In this document: positions 36,895-44,411 of the stretch, one piece after another | Position numbering within the stretch: the first letter of the stretch is position 1 | How the letters are laid out: each line of letters opens with the position of its first letter | Origin: Verrucomicrobiia bacterium | GTDB taxonomy: Bacteria; Verrucomicrobiota; Verrucomicrobiia; Limisphaerales; DASXHY01 | Reading direction: 5' to 3' | Assembly (NCBI GenBank): GCA_035629175.1 | Contig: DASPIL010000071.1 | Location: forward strand, 1-48,594 | Length of the DNA stretch: 48,594 bases | Position numbers and translations under genes: made by a program | The notes under the pieces: model-generated | What the model was told of the DNA's origin: nothing | The model's database searches: none | Seen by the model: only the letters and a program-made list of their open reading frames with translations

Positions 36895-39800
36895 ATGCAT
36901 AACTGTCGCATCAGGGCGGTCGCGTTTCTGTTCACCGCGCTCCTTGCTCTATCTTTTCGCCACAGCGCCTGCGGACAAGCGTTGGATGTCCTTTCAATCA
37001 CGCCAGTTCCCCTCAGTATCCTGAGCGTCGGCATTCACCCGGATCGCAGCCTGATCGTTGCCGGGCCTTTCACGGCAGTGAATGGAAACCCGCGGCGCGG
37101 ACTGGCACGAATCAGTTTTTCGCCTCCGTTTTATTCTCTCGATTACCAATTCAATGCGAGTTCAGCTTACAGTGGGTTGACTCACCCTCAATGCATTGCC
37201 TTCCAGCACGATGGGAGATTTCTTGTGGGTGGGACGTTTACCAATCTCACAGGACATTATTTCCGGCATCACATCGCACGGTTCCATGTTGACGGTTCGA
37301 TCGATGTCTCGTTTTCCGCACAAACTGATACCAACGTGGGTGCCATTGTGGTTCAACCTGATGGGGACATTCTTATTGGTGGCGGCTTCACCAACGTGTC
37401 AGGCGCCTCGCGACTTCACATTGCCCGGCTGAAACCTGACGGAAGTGTGGATGAATTCTTTAATGCCAGCCCGAATGGCGCCGTCCACACTATCGTCCTG
37501 GAAGAAGGCGGAACGATTCTCATTGGCGGTGAGTTCACCATGATCGGCGAAGTGTCCCGGCAGAAAATCGCCCGGATCAATTCCGATGGCAGTCTTAACT
37601 TGGACTTCAATCCTAATGCAGCTGGAGCCGTCACGTGCATCGCTGTTCAGGCTGACGGAAAACTGCTGGTCGGCGGGGAATTCAGTGGAATCGCGGGAGC
37701 GCTGCGGCAAGGAATCGCCCGACTGAACCCCGATGGTTCCCTCGATGAAACGTTCGATCCCGCAGCCAACGGCAACGTGTATTCAATCGCAGTTCAGGCA
37801 GACGGCGCGATCCTGCTGGGTGGAAGCTTCAGTGAAATCGGATCGCAAGTCAGGTCGAACATGGCGCGTCTGCGCATGTCTGGTGAAGTGGACGAATTCA
37901 ATGCCAGTGCGATCAGTGTCGTTCATTCGGTGCAGTTGCTCGGAGACGGAAAGGTGCTGGCCGGTGGCAAATTCACACAGATCAATGGTCTCCCACGGCT
38001 GGCGCTTGCACTATTCATCAACACGTCGGGCGCAACGCAGAATCTGAGCAGGACCGGCACGACGGTGACGTGGATGCGGGGCGGTACGGCGCCAGAATTA
38101 TCCCAGTGCCGCTTTGATTACTCCCTGAACGGTCTGGATTGGACGGAACTGCCGACACCTGGGCGCATAGAAGGCGGGTGGCAGTTGGAGGAAGTAACCG
38201 TTCCGACCAATGCGACGATCCGGGCTCGGGGGACCGTGACAGGGGCGTTCCGAAACGGTTCCGGCTGGTTTGTGGAGCAAGCCCTTGGACCGCCGGCTTT
38301 TTCATTTGAGCCCAGCGATGTGGTCGTGGCGGGATTCAATGAGGGATTCAATATGTCCGCAGTTGCCGCAACGCAGGAGCCGGTATCGTATTCATGGTTG
38401 CGAGACGGAGTCGTCATCGCGGGAGCTACGCAGGCTTTGTACGGCACGGTCATTACGAACAGCACCCGTTATCAGGTGGTTATCAGCAATGCACTTGGAG
38501 TCGTGACCAGCCGCGTTGCCCGGGCCTGGTTCCTGGGACCGGATTCGTTCGTCAGTCATCCCACTGCCAATGGTTATGTTGCGGGTCAACTTCCAGATGC
38601 CAGCGTGATCACTGTGGGAAAGCCTCTTCTCGCGCGGCACCTCACAAACGGAGGCTTTCGCGCCGCGGCCGGAAGCATGGGGCGGGCGGTCGTGGTCCTG
38701 CCTGACAGGAGCGTGATTGTTGGCGGGAGCTTCACCAACACGGCCGGGAAACCGGCCACAAATCTGGAGAGGATTAGAAGTGACGGAACTCCGGATCCCT
38801 CATTCAAGGGGTTCGCCAACAAAGAGGTTCATGCGCTTGCGGTTCAATCCGACGGAAAAATCATTGTTGGTGGAACGTTCACCAATCTTTCCGAAGCGCC
38901 GCGGTTGCGCCTCGGCCGGATTCATCCGGACGGCACGATCGACCTGTCGTTCCTGGGGCAGGTGAACGGTCCTGTCGATGCCGTAGCGATCCAGCCCGAC
39001 GGCAAGGTGCTCATTGGGGGCGCCTTCGATTCCGTGAACAACACGCCGCGATCCCGCCTGGCGCGATTGAGTTCGAACGGAGACATCGATCCCAGCTTCG
39101 CGGTCTCGGTGGTGGTCGGATCCTCGGTTCTCTGTCTTGCCGTCCAGCCGGATGGAAAAATTGTGCTTGGCGGAGACTTCCTGCTGGTTGGCGGGTTTTC
39201 GCGGCGAAACATGGCGAGGCTGAATTCGGACGGGTCACTGGACCGCAGCTTCAATCTTCATGCGAACGCTCCGGTACAAACGCTGGCGCTTCAAACCGAC
39301 GGCGGCATTCTGCTGGGCGGGTTTTTTGATTCCATCAGCGGCGCTGCCCGCGCGGGCATTGCCCGGGCGACTGCGGATGGCAGCTTGGACCCTGATTTTC
39401 GCCCGGTGATTTCGGGATCCTTGAGCAGCGTGTATTCGGTTGTTTTACAGGATGACGGACGGGTGCTCCTGGCAGGCACGTTTTCCAAGCTTCGCGAGGC
39501 AACGCGTTCCGGGATCGGCCGGCTTTATAACACGGCGGAAGCGGTTCAGCATTTGGTTTACACGAACTCGACCATCACATGGAACCGTTCCGGCGCCGCT
39601 CCAGAGATCATGTCAGCCCGTTTTGAATACTCGTTCAACGGTGTCGATTGGAATGAACTTCCCGTTCCGGCGCGGTTTGAAGGGGGATGGCAACTGGCGG
39701 AAGCCGAAGTTCCTGCTGGTGCCACCTTGCGCGCAACGGGCCACTCGAGCGGCGGATACTTTAGCGGCTCGCAATTCCTGATGGAATCCAGCCTGGGGCC

Positions 39801-40575
39801 GCCGGTGATGCTTCCGCAGGATTCCATCCAGGCTCTTGATTTTGGCCAGACAAAGGTGCTCACGGCTGAAGTCATCGGAACGGGTCCTTTCACGTACCGA
39901 TGGTTTCAGGACGGTGTGCTCCTGGATGGAAAAACCAATTCGTGGATCTCGATTTTCGTCCCGGGCACCTACGAGGTGGAGGTGACCAGCCTCGTTGGCG
40001 GCATTCGCAAACCCTTCGTGGTCGCGCGGTACGGAGCGGATTCAGCATTCAACGCCACTGCGGACGGCATTGTTTCCACGATCGTTCTCCAGCCGGATGG
40101 CAAAGTTTTGGTGGCGGGGGGATTCACCAATTCGCCTGGGCGAGGCATCGCTCGATTGAATCGCGATGGTTCTGTTGATCCGACGTTCTCTTCAAGCGTC
40201 AGCAACGGAGTGATCGGGGCGATGGCCTTGCAGGCGGATGGAAAGATCGTGGTGGGAGGAACCTTCAGCCGGCTCGGAGGTGAACCACGTTACCTTCTCG
40301 GAAGGCTTCATCCCGACGGCAGCCTTGATACAGCGTTCCATCCCAATCTCCTTTTCCAAACGCCTGACGAAGTGGTGCGATGTCTCGCCATCCAGCCCGA
40401 TGGAAAGATACTGGTCGGAGGAAGGTTTGATCGGGTGGATAACCTGCCGCGCGCGGGCATTGCGGGGTTGAATGCCGACGGCATCGTGGACCAGGACTTC
40501 GTTCCGCCCAATCACCCGTGGCAATATCCTCAATGGGGCTTCATGGCTATTCTCATTGAGCCTTGGGCAGCGTGA
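36895..40575 (+). CDS. Secreted delta-60 repeat protein, 5' part (reading frame broken at 3' end)
   Basis: This is a 1226-residue open frame with a signal peptide (RAVAFLFTALLALSF ... ACGQA). It is built of delta-60 type repeats of about 50-60 residues, V-x-x-[LI]-x-x-Q-x-D-G-K-[IV]-L-[VI]-G-G-x-F-[TS] ... R-x-x-[IL]-A-R-L-x-x-D-G-S-[LI]-D-x-x-F. Seven such repeats are followed by a beta-sandwich (FDYSLNGLDWTELPTPGRIE) and an Ig-like domain. Then come six repeats, the same sandwich (FEYSFNGVDWNELPVPARFE) and Ig-like domain, then a third set of repeats that stops abruptly at IEPWAA. The missing remainder continues in another frame from about 40560, so this protein is almost certainly the front of a protein of about 1565 residues. 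In known families such repeats form beta-propellers or solenoids on secreted proteins; no enzyme motif is seen. The ATG at 36895 has no clear ribosome binding site. Confidence 0.85.
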   Translation: MHNCRIRAVAFLFTALLALSFRHSACGQALDVLSITPVPLSILSVGIHPDRSLIVAGPFTAVNGNPRRGLARISFSPPFYSLDYQFNASSAYSGLTHPQCIAFQHDGRFLVGGTFTNLTGHYFRHHIARFHVDGSIDVSFSAQTDTNVGAIVVQPDGDILIGGGFTNVSGASRLHIARLKPDGSVDEFFNASPNGAVHTIVLEEGGTILIGGEFTMIGEVSRQKIARINSDGSLNLDFNPNAAGAVTCIAVQADGKLLVGGEFSGIAGALRQGIARLNPDGSLDETFDPAANGNVYSIAVQADGAILLGGSFSEIGSQVRSNMARLRMSGEVDEFNASAISVVHSVQLLGDGKVLAGGKFTQINGLPRLALALFINTSGATQNLSRTGTTVTWMRGGTAPELSQCRFDYSLNGLDWTELPTPGRIEGGWQLEEVTVPTNATIRARGTVTGAFRNGSGWFVEQALGPPAFSFEPSDVVVAGFNEGFNMSAVAATQEPVSYSWLRDGVVIAGATQALYGTVITNSTRYQVVISNALGVVTSRVARAWFLGPDSFVSHPTANGYVAGQLPDASVITVGKPLLARHLTNGGFRAAAGSMGRAVVVLPDRSVIVGGSFTNTAGKPATNLERIRSDGTPDPSFKGFANKEVHALAVQSDGKIIVGGTFTNLSEAPRLRLGRIHPDGTIDLSFLGQVNGPVDAVAIQPDGKVLIGGAFDSVNNTPRSRLARLSSNGDIDPSFAVSVVVGSSVLCLAVQPDGKIVLGGDFLLVGGFSRRNMARLNSDGSLDRSFNLHANAPVQTLALQTDGGILLGGFFDSISGAARAGIARATADGSLDPDFRPVISGSLSSVYSVVLQDDGRVLLAGTFSKLREATRSGIGRLYNTAEAVQHLVYTNSTITWNRSGAAPEIMSARFEYSFNGVDWNELPVPARFEGGWQLAEAEVPAGATLRATGHSSGGYFSGSQFLMESSLGPPVMLPQDSIQALDFGQTKVLTAEVIGTGPFTYRWFQDGVLLDGKTNSWISIFVPGTYEVEVTSLVGGIRKPFVVARYGADSAFNATADGIVSTIVLQPDGKVLVAGGFTNSPGRGIARLNRDGSVDPTFSSSVSNGVIGAMALQADGKIVVGGTFSRLGGEPRYLLGRLHPDGSLDTAFHPNLLFQTPDEVVRCLAIQPDGKILVGGRFDRVDNLPRAGIAGLNADGIVDQDFVPPNHPWQYPQWGFMAILIEPWAA

Positions 40576-41340
40576 TCGCCGTCGGGGATTTGCCGCAATG
40601 GGAAGGCGCGAATCTTCTCCAGCGTCGTTTGGCTATGCGATTGAATTCCAACGGTTCATTCAACCAGGAATTACTCGTGATCCCATCATTCGTGCCCGGG
40701 TTTGTTCCGGAATGTGGCGCCTTGCTGCCTGACAGAAAATATTTGCTGGGCTCGGTGCCGGGTGTTGGTTATGGGCTTTCGCGATGGCACGCGGATGGCA
40801 ATCGGGACACCAACTTTAACGTCTCTGCCGATTCGGTGATCCTCTGCTCAGCCGTGCAGGCAGATGGAAAAATCATCGTTGGCGGATATTTCAAAACGAT
40901 CAATGGAGTCGCCCGCGACTCGCTGGCACGGTTGCACCCGGATGGAACTGTGGATTGGACGTTCACTCTCAGCCCGACAAATTCAGGCGCCGTTCACGCC
41001 CTGGCAATCGAACCGGACGGAAGATTGATGGCGGGCGGCAGCTTCAGCCGAATCGCCGGAGTCAATCGCCCTCGCCTTGCACGGCTGAATCATATCCAAC
41101 CGGGATCGCAGACGCTTTCGTGGGATGGATCTGATGTTTGGTGGAATCGTTCCGGATCCGTCCAGGAACTGAACGCGGCGGGGCTCGAAGGCTCTGTCGA
41201 CGGCGTCACGTGGGTCCAGTTGGGCGACGCGGAGCGAACCGAAACCGATTGGCGTTGGGATGGAACCACCACGGCCCCGAATGCGTTGCTTCGTGCGCGG
41301 GGCAGGATTGGAAACGGAAAATCCTCGTGGCTGTTGGAAA
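36990..41340 (+). repeat. Three-fold higher-order cassette of delta-60 repeats plus a beta-sandwich
   Basis: The pair of genes contains three large copies of one arrangement: six or seven delta-60 repeats, then a sandwich with the pattern [FL]-E-[YG]-S-x-[ND]-G-[LV]-[DT]-W-x-[EQ]-L, then G-W-Q-L or W-R-W-D and R-A-x-G. The sandwiches lie at about 38040-38280, 39540-39790 and 41100-41340, so the cassettes are about 1.2-1.5 kb long. The third copy straddles the frameshift. Confidence 0.75.
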
Positions 41341-41591
41341 GCGTGGTGCCGACAGGTCCGGTTTCGGAAATCTCGCTCTCAGCCATTGCGGGCGCGCCTG
41401 AATCCAGCGGTGACTTTGCCTTCGGCGTGCACGGCAGCTTCGGCCACGTCGCCGTCATCGAAGTGTCCACGAACTTGCTTCATTGGGCGCCCCTCGGGAC
41501 GAACCGAATTTCCACGCAGCCGTTTATCTTCAAAGACCCGTTCGCGACCCAGGCGATTCGATACTACCGTGCGCGGGTGTGGGCCAATTGA
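40563..41591 (+). CDS. Delta-60 repeat protein, 3' part separated by a frameshift
   Basis: This frame opens right where the previous frame ends, in a different phase, and continues the same repeat. The previous frame ends in AILIEP, and this one resumes at GSVIAVGDL, matching the repeat pattern x-I-L-I-[QE]-P-D-G-S-V-I-A-V-G-D. It carries four more delta-60 repeats (for example AVQADGKIIVGGYF and AIEPDGRLMAGGSF), the third copy of the beta-sandwich (LEGSVDGVTWVQL) and a C-terminal module with VIEVSTNLLHWAPLG and YYRARVW. An independent start is unlikely: the first possible codon is TTG inside a repeat, with no ribosome binding site and no signal peptide. Adding one base in the 40560-40572 interval would restore a continuous frame. 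It is either a real inactivating mutation, programmed slippage or a sequencing error. Confidence 0.8.
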   Translation: MGSVIAVGDLPQWEGANLLQRRLAMRLNSNGSFNQELLVIPSFVPGFVPECGALLPDRKYLLGSVPGVGYGLSRWHADGNRDTNFNVSADSVILCSAVQADGKIIVGGYFKTINGVARDSLARLHPDGTVDWTFTLSPTNSGAVHALAIEPDGRLMAGGSFSRIAGVNRPRLARLNHIQPGSQTLSWDGSDVWWNRSGSVQELNAAGLEGSVDGVTWVQLGDAERTETDWRWDGTTTAPNALLRARGRIGNGKSSWLLESVVPTGPVSEISLSAIAGAPESSGDFAFGVHGSFGHVAVIEVSTNLLHWAPLGTNRISTQPFIFKDPFATQAIRYYRARVWAN

Positions 41592-41592
41592 T

Positions 41593-41624
41593 GTGGCGCG
41601 CGGGCGTTGTCTCGCGACGGCCAC
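41593..41624. terminator. Possible bidirectional hairpin between convergent genes
   Basis: GTGGC at 41593 and GCCAC at 41620 pair as outer arms with further CGCG pairing inside. It sits in the 47-base gap between the ends of the delta-60 gene and the purB-like gene. There is no T tract on either side, so the call is weak. Confidence 0.3.
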
Positions 41625-41638
41625 CTGTAGTCCCGATT

Positions 41639-42976
41639 TCAGCTTAAGCCGAGTTTCTTGAAGCGGCTGTTCACTTCCTTGAAATGGAAATCCAGGGAAC
41701 AGAGCTTCTCCAGCTCGCCCTTCTTGAAATGCTGTGACACAGCAGGATCTGCCTGCAGCTGCTTCAGGAAATCAGCGTCGTCGCGCCCGGCGTGTTTCAC
41801 TTCCCACGTTTTCATCGCCGCATCCTGAACCAACTTGTAAGCCTGCTCGCGGGTCAGACCTTTCCGGATGAGCGCCAGCAGCACGGTCTGGCTGTTCCAC
41901 ATGCCGAGGCTCAGTCCAAGGTTGCGCTTCATGTTTTCGGGATAAACCGCCAGACCATCCATCATCCGCGTCAGCAGGCCGAACATGTAATCGAGGAGCG
42001 TGCACGAATCGGGAAAGATGATGCGCTCGACGGAACTGTGGCTGATGTCGCGCTCGTGCCAAAGCGCGACGTTTTCGAGCGACGCCAGCGCGTTCCCGCG
42101 GAGTACGCGGGCAAGGCCAGTCAGGCGTTCCCACGTGATGGGATTCCGCTTGTGCGGCATCGCGCTCGATCCCTTCTGTCCTTTCGTGAAAGGCTCTTCC
42201 GCTTCCAAAACCTCGGTGCGCTGCAGATGCCGAAACTCAACCGCCCAGCGTTCGATGCTGGCCCCAACCAATGCCATTGTCATTTGAAACTCAGCATGAA
42301 TATCCCGCTGTACGACTTGCGTGGCAATCGGGGCAGGGCGCAAGCCCAGTTTTTTGCAGACGTGGGCTTCGACACGCGGTGACAAATGCGCGCTCGTGCC
42401 AACGGCTCCGGAAATTTTGCCGACGGAAACTGTTTCGCGCACACGCACGAGCCGTTCAAGCGCGCGCGTGAATTCATCGTGCATCAACGCGAGCTTCAAG
42501 CCAAAGGTTGTAGGCTCCGCGTGAATGCCATGGCTGCGCCCGATGCAGGGAGTGAACTTGTGTTCCTTCGCGCGCTTCGCAATCGACTTCAACGCCACTT
42601 TCACGTCTGCGATCAGGACGTCGGCCGATTGCTGCATCTGCACGGCGTAGCAGGTGTCGCCGACATCGCTGCTCGTGAGACCAAAGTGAAACCAGCGGCT
42701 GGCGCGGTGATTGATCTTTTCAGCGACTGCTGTTGTAAAACCAATGACGTCATGGTTCAGCGTCTTTTCCAGTTCCTTCTGGCGCGCAACAAGTCCGTTC
42801 AAGTCAGCAAACCAAGCATTGCACCCCTCCGTGATCTTTGCGAAATCCGCCTGGGGCACGATGCCTTCCTTCACAAGCGCCTCGCTGGCGAGCAACTCAA
42901 TTTCGAGCCAGAGGCGCAGCTTGTTTTCATCGGTCCAGATCGCCCGCATCTCGGGGCGCGAATAACGCGTAATCAT
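41639..42976 (-). CDS. purB: Adenylosuccinate lyase
   Basis: This is a 445-residue protein started at the ATG at 42976 (MITRYSRPEMRAIW), typical of the shorter bacterial PurB type. Family features in order: KTLNHDVIGF near 71-80, FGLTSSDVGDT near 98-108, GRSHGIHAEPTTFG (146-159, with active-site His residues), and the fumarase/aspartase superfamily signature GSSAMPHKRNP at 269-279 with the catalytic Ser. The C-terminal helical domain is complete (KKGELEKLCSLDFHFKEVNSRFKKLGLS). The enzyme splits adenylosuccinate to AMP and fumarate and also SAICAR to AICAR in cytoplasmic purine synthesis. It stands alone, with no other pur genes nearby, and is convergent with the delta-60 gene. The identification is secure. 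Confidence 0.97.
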   Translation of the reverse strand: MITRYSRPEMRAIWTDENKLRLWLEIELLASEALVKEGIVPQADFAKITEGCNAWFADLNGLVARQKELEKTLNHDVIGFTTAVAEKINHRASRWFHFGLTSSDVGDTCYAVQMQQSADVLIADVKVALKSIAKRAKEHKFTPCIGRSHGIHAEPTTFGLKLALMHDEFTRALERLVRVRETVSVGKISGAVGTSAHLSPRVEAHVCKKLGLRPAPIATQVVQRDIHAEFQMTMALVGASIERWAVEFRHLQRTEVLEAEEPFTKGQKGSSAMPHKRNPITWERLTGLARVLRGNALASLENVALWHERDISHSSVERIIFPDSCTLLDYMFGLLTRMMDGLAVYPENMKRNLGLSLGMWNSQTVLLALIRKGLTREQAYKLVQDAAMKTWEVKHAGRDDADFLKQLQADPAVSQHFKKGELEKLCSLDFHFKEVNSRFKKLGLS

Positions 42977-43355
42977 GCGGGCGAAAGGTAGTGTCGAAGC
43001 CTGGCCTGTGAAAGCGGAAAGCGACTTGGCCGTTGATGCAGGCGCAGCTGGACACGTTCTTGAACAAATCCCGTTTGCCTACGGAACAGTAGAAGAATCG
43101 AAAACCACGAAACACACTAATTACACGAAACCCGCAGGCAATTTGCGAAAACTGGCGCAATTCGCGTGAACCCGTTTTTCCCCTTCCCATTCGGTTGCGG
43201 CTCTGCCGCGCTGTGTTCTCCGGGTTTCCCGTTCCTGCCTGGCCCGGAACCGTGCAACACATTCTGCCTTTCGCGCTTGTCCGAGACGGGGACACTCCCC
43301 TTGCGGAGATTTTTGTTCGCGATGAAGGGCTGATTCCGTAATTGTAAACGCAGGT
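42977..43355. other. 379-base intergenic region with a degraded interspersed repeat
   Basis: No convincing gene is seen between the divergent purB and rhomboid genes. Around 43098-43170 lies AAACCACGAAACACACTAATTACACGAAA, followed by AATTCGCGTGAA, and then a segment through about 43230 (GGTTGCGGCTCTGCCGCGCTG). Sequences of the type ACCACGAAACACACGAAA recur in intergenic regions of several environmental bacterial groups, so this may be a decayed dispersed repeat; that is recall, not a search. Short open frames here look random. Confidence 0.4.
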
Positions 43356-44231
43356 ATGGCCGCATCGGAAATCCCATGCACCGTTTCAGTGATCGTGGCG
43401 ACGGCCCTGGTTTCCATCCAGGGTTTTCGCCAGCCGTATTTCTCAGATCGATATCTGTTTTCCGTGCGCGAGATCCTCGCCGGCAAGGAATGGCATCGGA
43501 TGATTACCGCGGCGTTTCTTCATGCGGACGCCGCGCACCTGATCTTGAACATGGTCACGCTGTATTTATTTGGCAGCCTGATCGAACAGCACCTCGGACC
43601 CGCCCGCTTCCTGGCCATCTATTTCGCTGCGGTCATTGGCGGGAACCTGCTGCCGCTGTGGATGCATCGACAGCATGAGTACCGGGCTTATGGCGCGTCG
43701 GGGGGCGTATGCGGGCTGGTGTTCGCGTTCATTCTGCTCTTTCCGGGAGCGAGCCTGTCTCTCTTCATGCTGCCGATCTGGATCCCTGGATGGCTCTACG
43801 GGTTGCTGTATTTGGGAGGGTCGATTTATGCCATGCGACGACAACTTGGAAACATAGGGCACGAGGCCCACATCGGAGGGGCCCTCGCCGGATTGTGGAT
43901 CACGGCTGCCATGCAACGTTCGGCTGTTCAGGAAAACAGGATGCTATTTGCGGCGCTGTCGGCGGTTGGCGTCGTGTTGATTTTGTACCTGTTGCGCAAC
44001 CCGTTGATGCTGCCCTTGGAAGCGTTCCGCCGCACTTCCAGTTCTCCACTCACTCGGAAGCCGTCCAAGCCGCAGAAGGAGTCGGCCGAGGTGGATGCGA
44101 TTCTGGATAAGATTTCCCGCGAAGGCATTCATAGCCTGACCGCGGAGGAACAGGCCATCCTGAACGGCGTTTCGAAGAAGATCCGCAGCCGGGCGGAGTC
44201 GCGCAGACCTCAGTCGGATCTGATCATCTGA
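43356..44231 (+). CDS. Rhomboid family intramembrane serine protease
   Basis: This is a 291-residue protein with about six membrane helices. The rhomboid hallmarks are present: an H-A-D-A-A-H-L-I-L-N-M segment in helix 2 (AAFLHADAAHLILNM), the active-site YGASGGVCGL with Ser115, and HEAHIGGALAG with His172, forming the Ser-His dyad. The protein should cut membrane proteins within or beside their transmembrane segments in the cytoplasmic membrane. After the membrane domain there is a roughly 100-residue soluble tail with VDAILDKISREGIHSLTAEE, a short helical domain that I recall from other rhomboids of this and the Bacteroidota groups (DUF6576-like). The start ATG 43356 follows GCAGGT closely. 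The gene is single, with 180 bases before the next gene. Substrates are unknown. Confidence 0.93.
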   Translation: MAASEIPCTVSVIVATALVSIQGFRQPYFSDRYLFSVREILAGKEWHRMITAAFLHADAAHLILNMVTLYLFGSLIEQHLGPARFLAIYFAAVIGGNLLPLWMHRQHEYRAYGASGGVCGLVFAFILLFPGASLSLFMLPIWIPGWLYGLLYLGGSIYAMRRQLGNIGHEAHIGGALAGLWITAAMQRSAVQENRMLFAALSAVGVVLILYLLRNPLMLPLEAFRRTSSSPLTRKPSKPQKESAEVDAILDKISREGIHSLTAEEQAILNGVSKKIRSRAESRRPQSDLII

Positions 44232-44296
44232 TCCTTCGCAGCAATTGCGGCGTCAGCTACCAGGTTTTGATGACAAGACGCCAGCGCTGGTTCCGT

Positions 44297-44310
44297 TGAC
44301 ATTCGTGTCA
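44297..44310 (+). promoter_or_regulatory. Inverted repeat upstream of the glycoside hydrolase (distal)
   Basis: TGACATTCGTGTCA is a 5-base perfect inverted repeat with a 4-base loop, and it overlaps a TTGACA hexamer (44296-44301) that could serve as a -35 box. A perfect palindrome CCAGCGCTGG lies just before it (44281-44290). These may be operator or promoter elements for the hydrolase gene. No good -10 box was found at standard spacing. Confidence 0.3.
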
Positions 44311-44375
44311 GGGCCGCGAGCCTCAGATGGATGGAACCAATTAACTGCTTCTCGGCCCGGCTGGGAAGTGTCCGC

Positions 44376-44394
44376 TGGACAGTGCTCCTGTCCA
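44376..44394 (+). promoter_or_regulatory. Inverted repeat just before the glycoside hydrolase start
   Basis: TGGACAG and CTGTCCA form perfect 7-base arms around a 5-base loop, ending 17 bases before the ATG at 44412. A competing pairing GTCC-GCT-GGAC overlaps the left arm. It could be an operator or a hairpin that hides the translation start. Confidence 0.4.
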
Positions 44395-44411
44395 ACCCGT
44401 AAATCAAATCA

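Noticed and set aside
42386-42991. Plus-strand frame of 201 codons across the purB region
   Set aside because: It is antisense to a fully conserved adenylosuccinate lyase.
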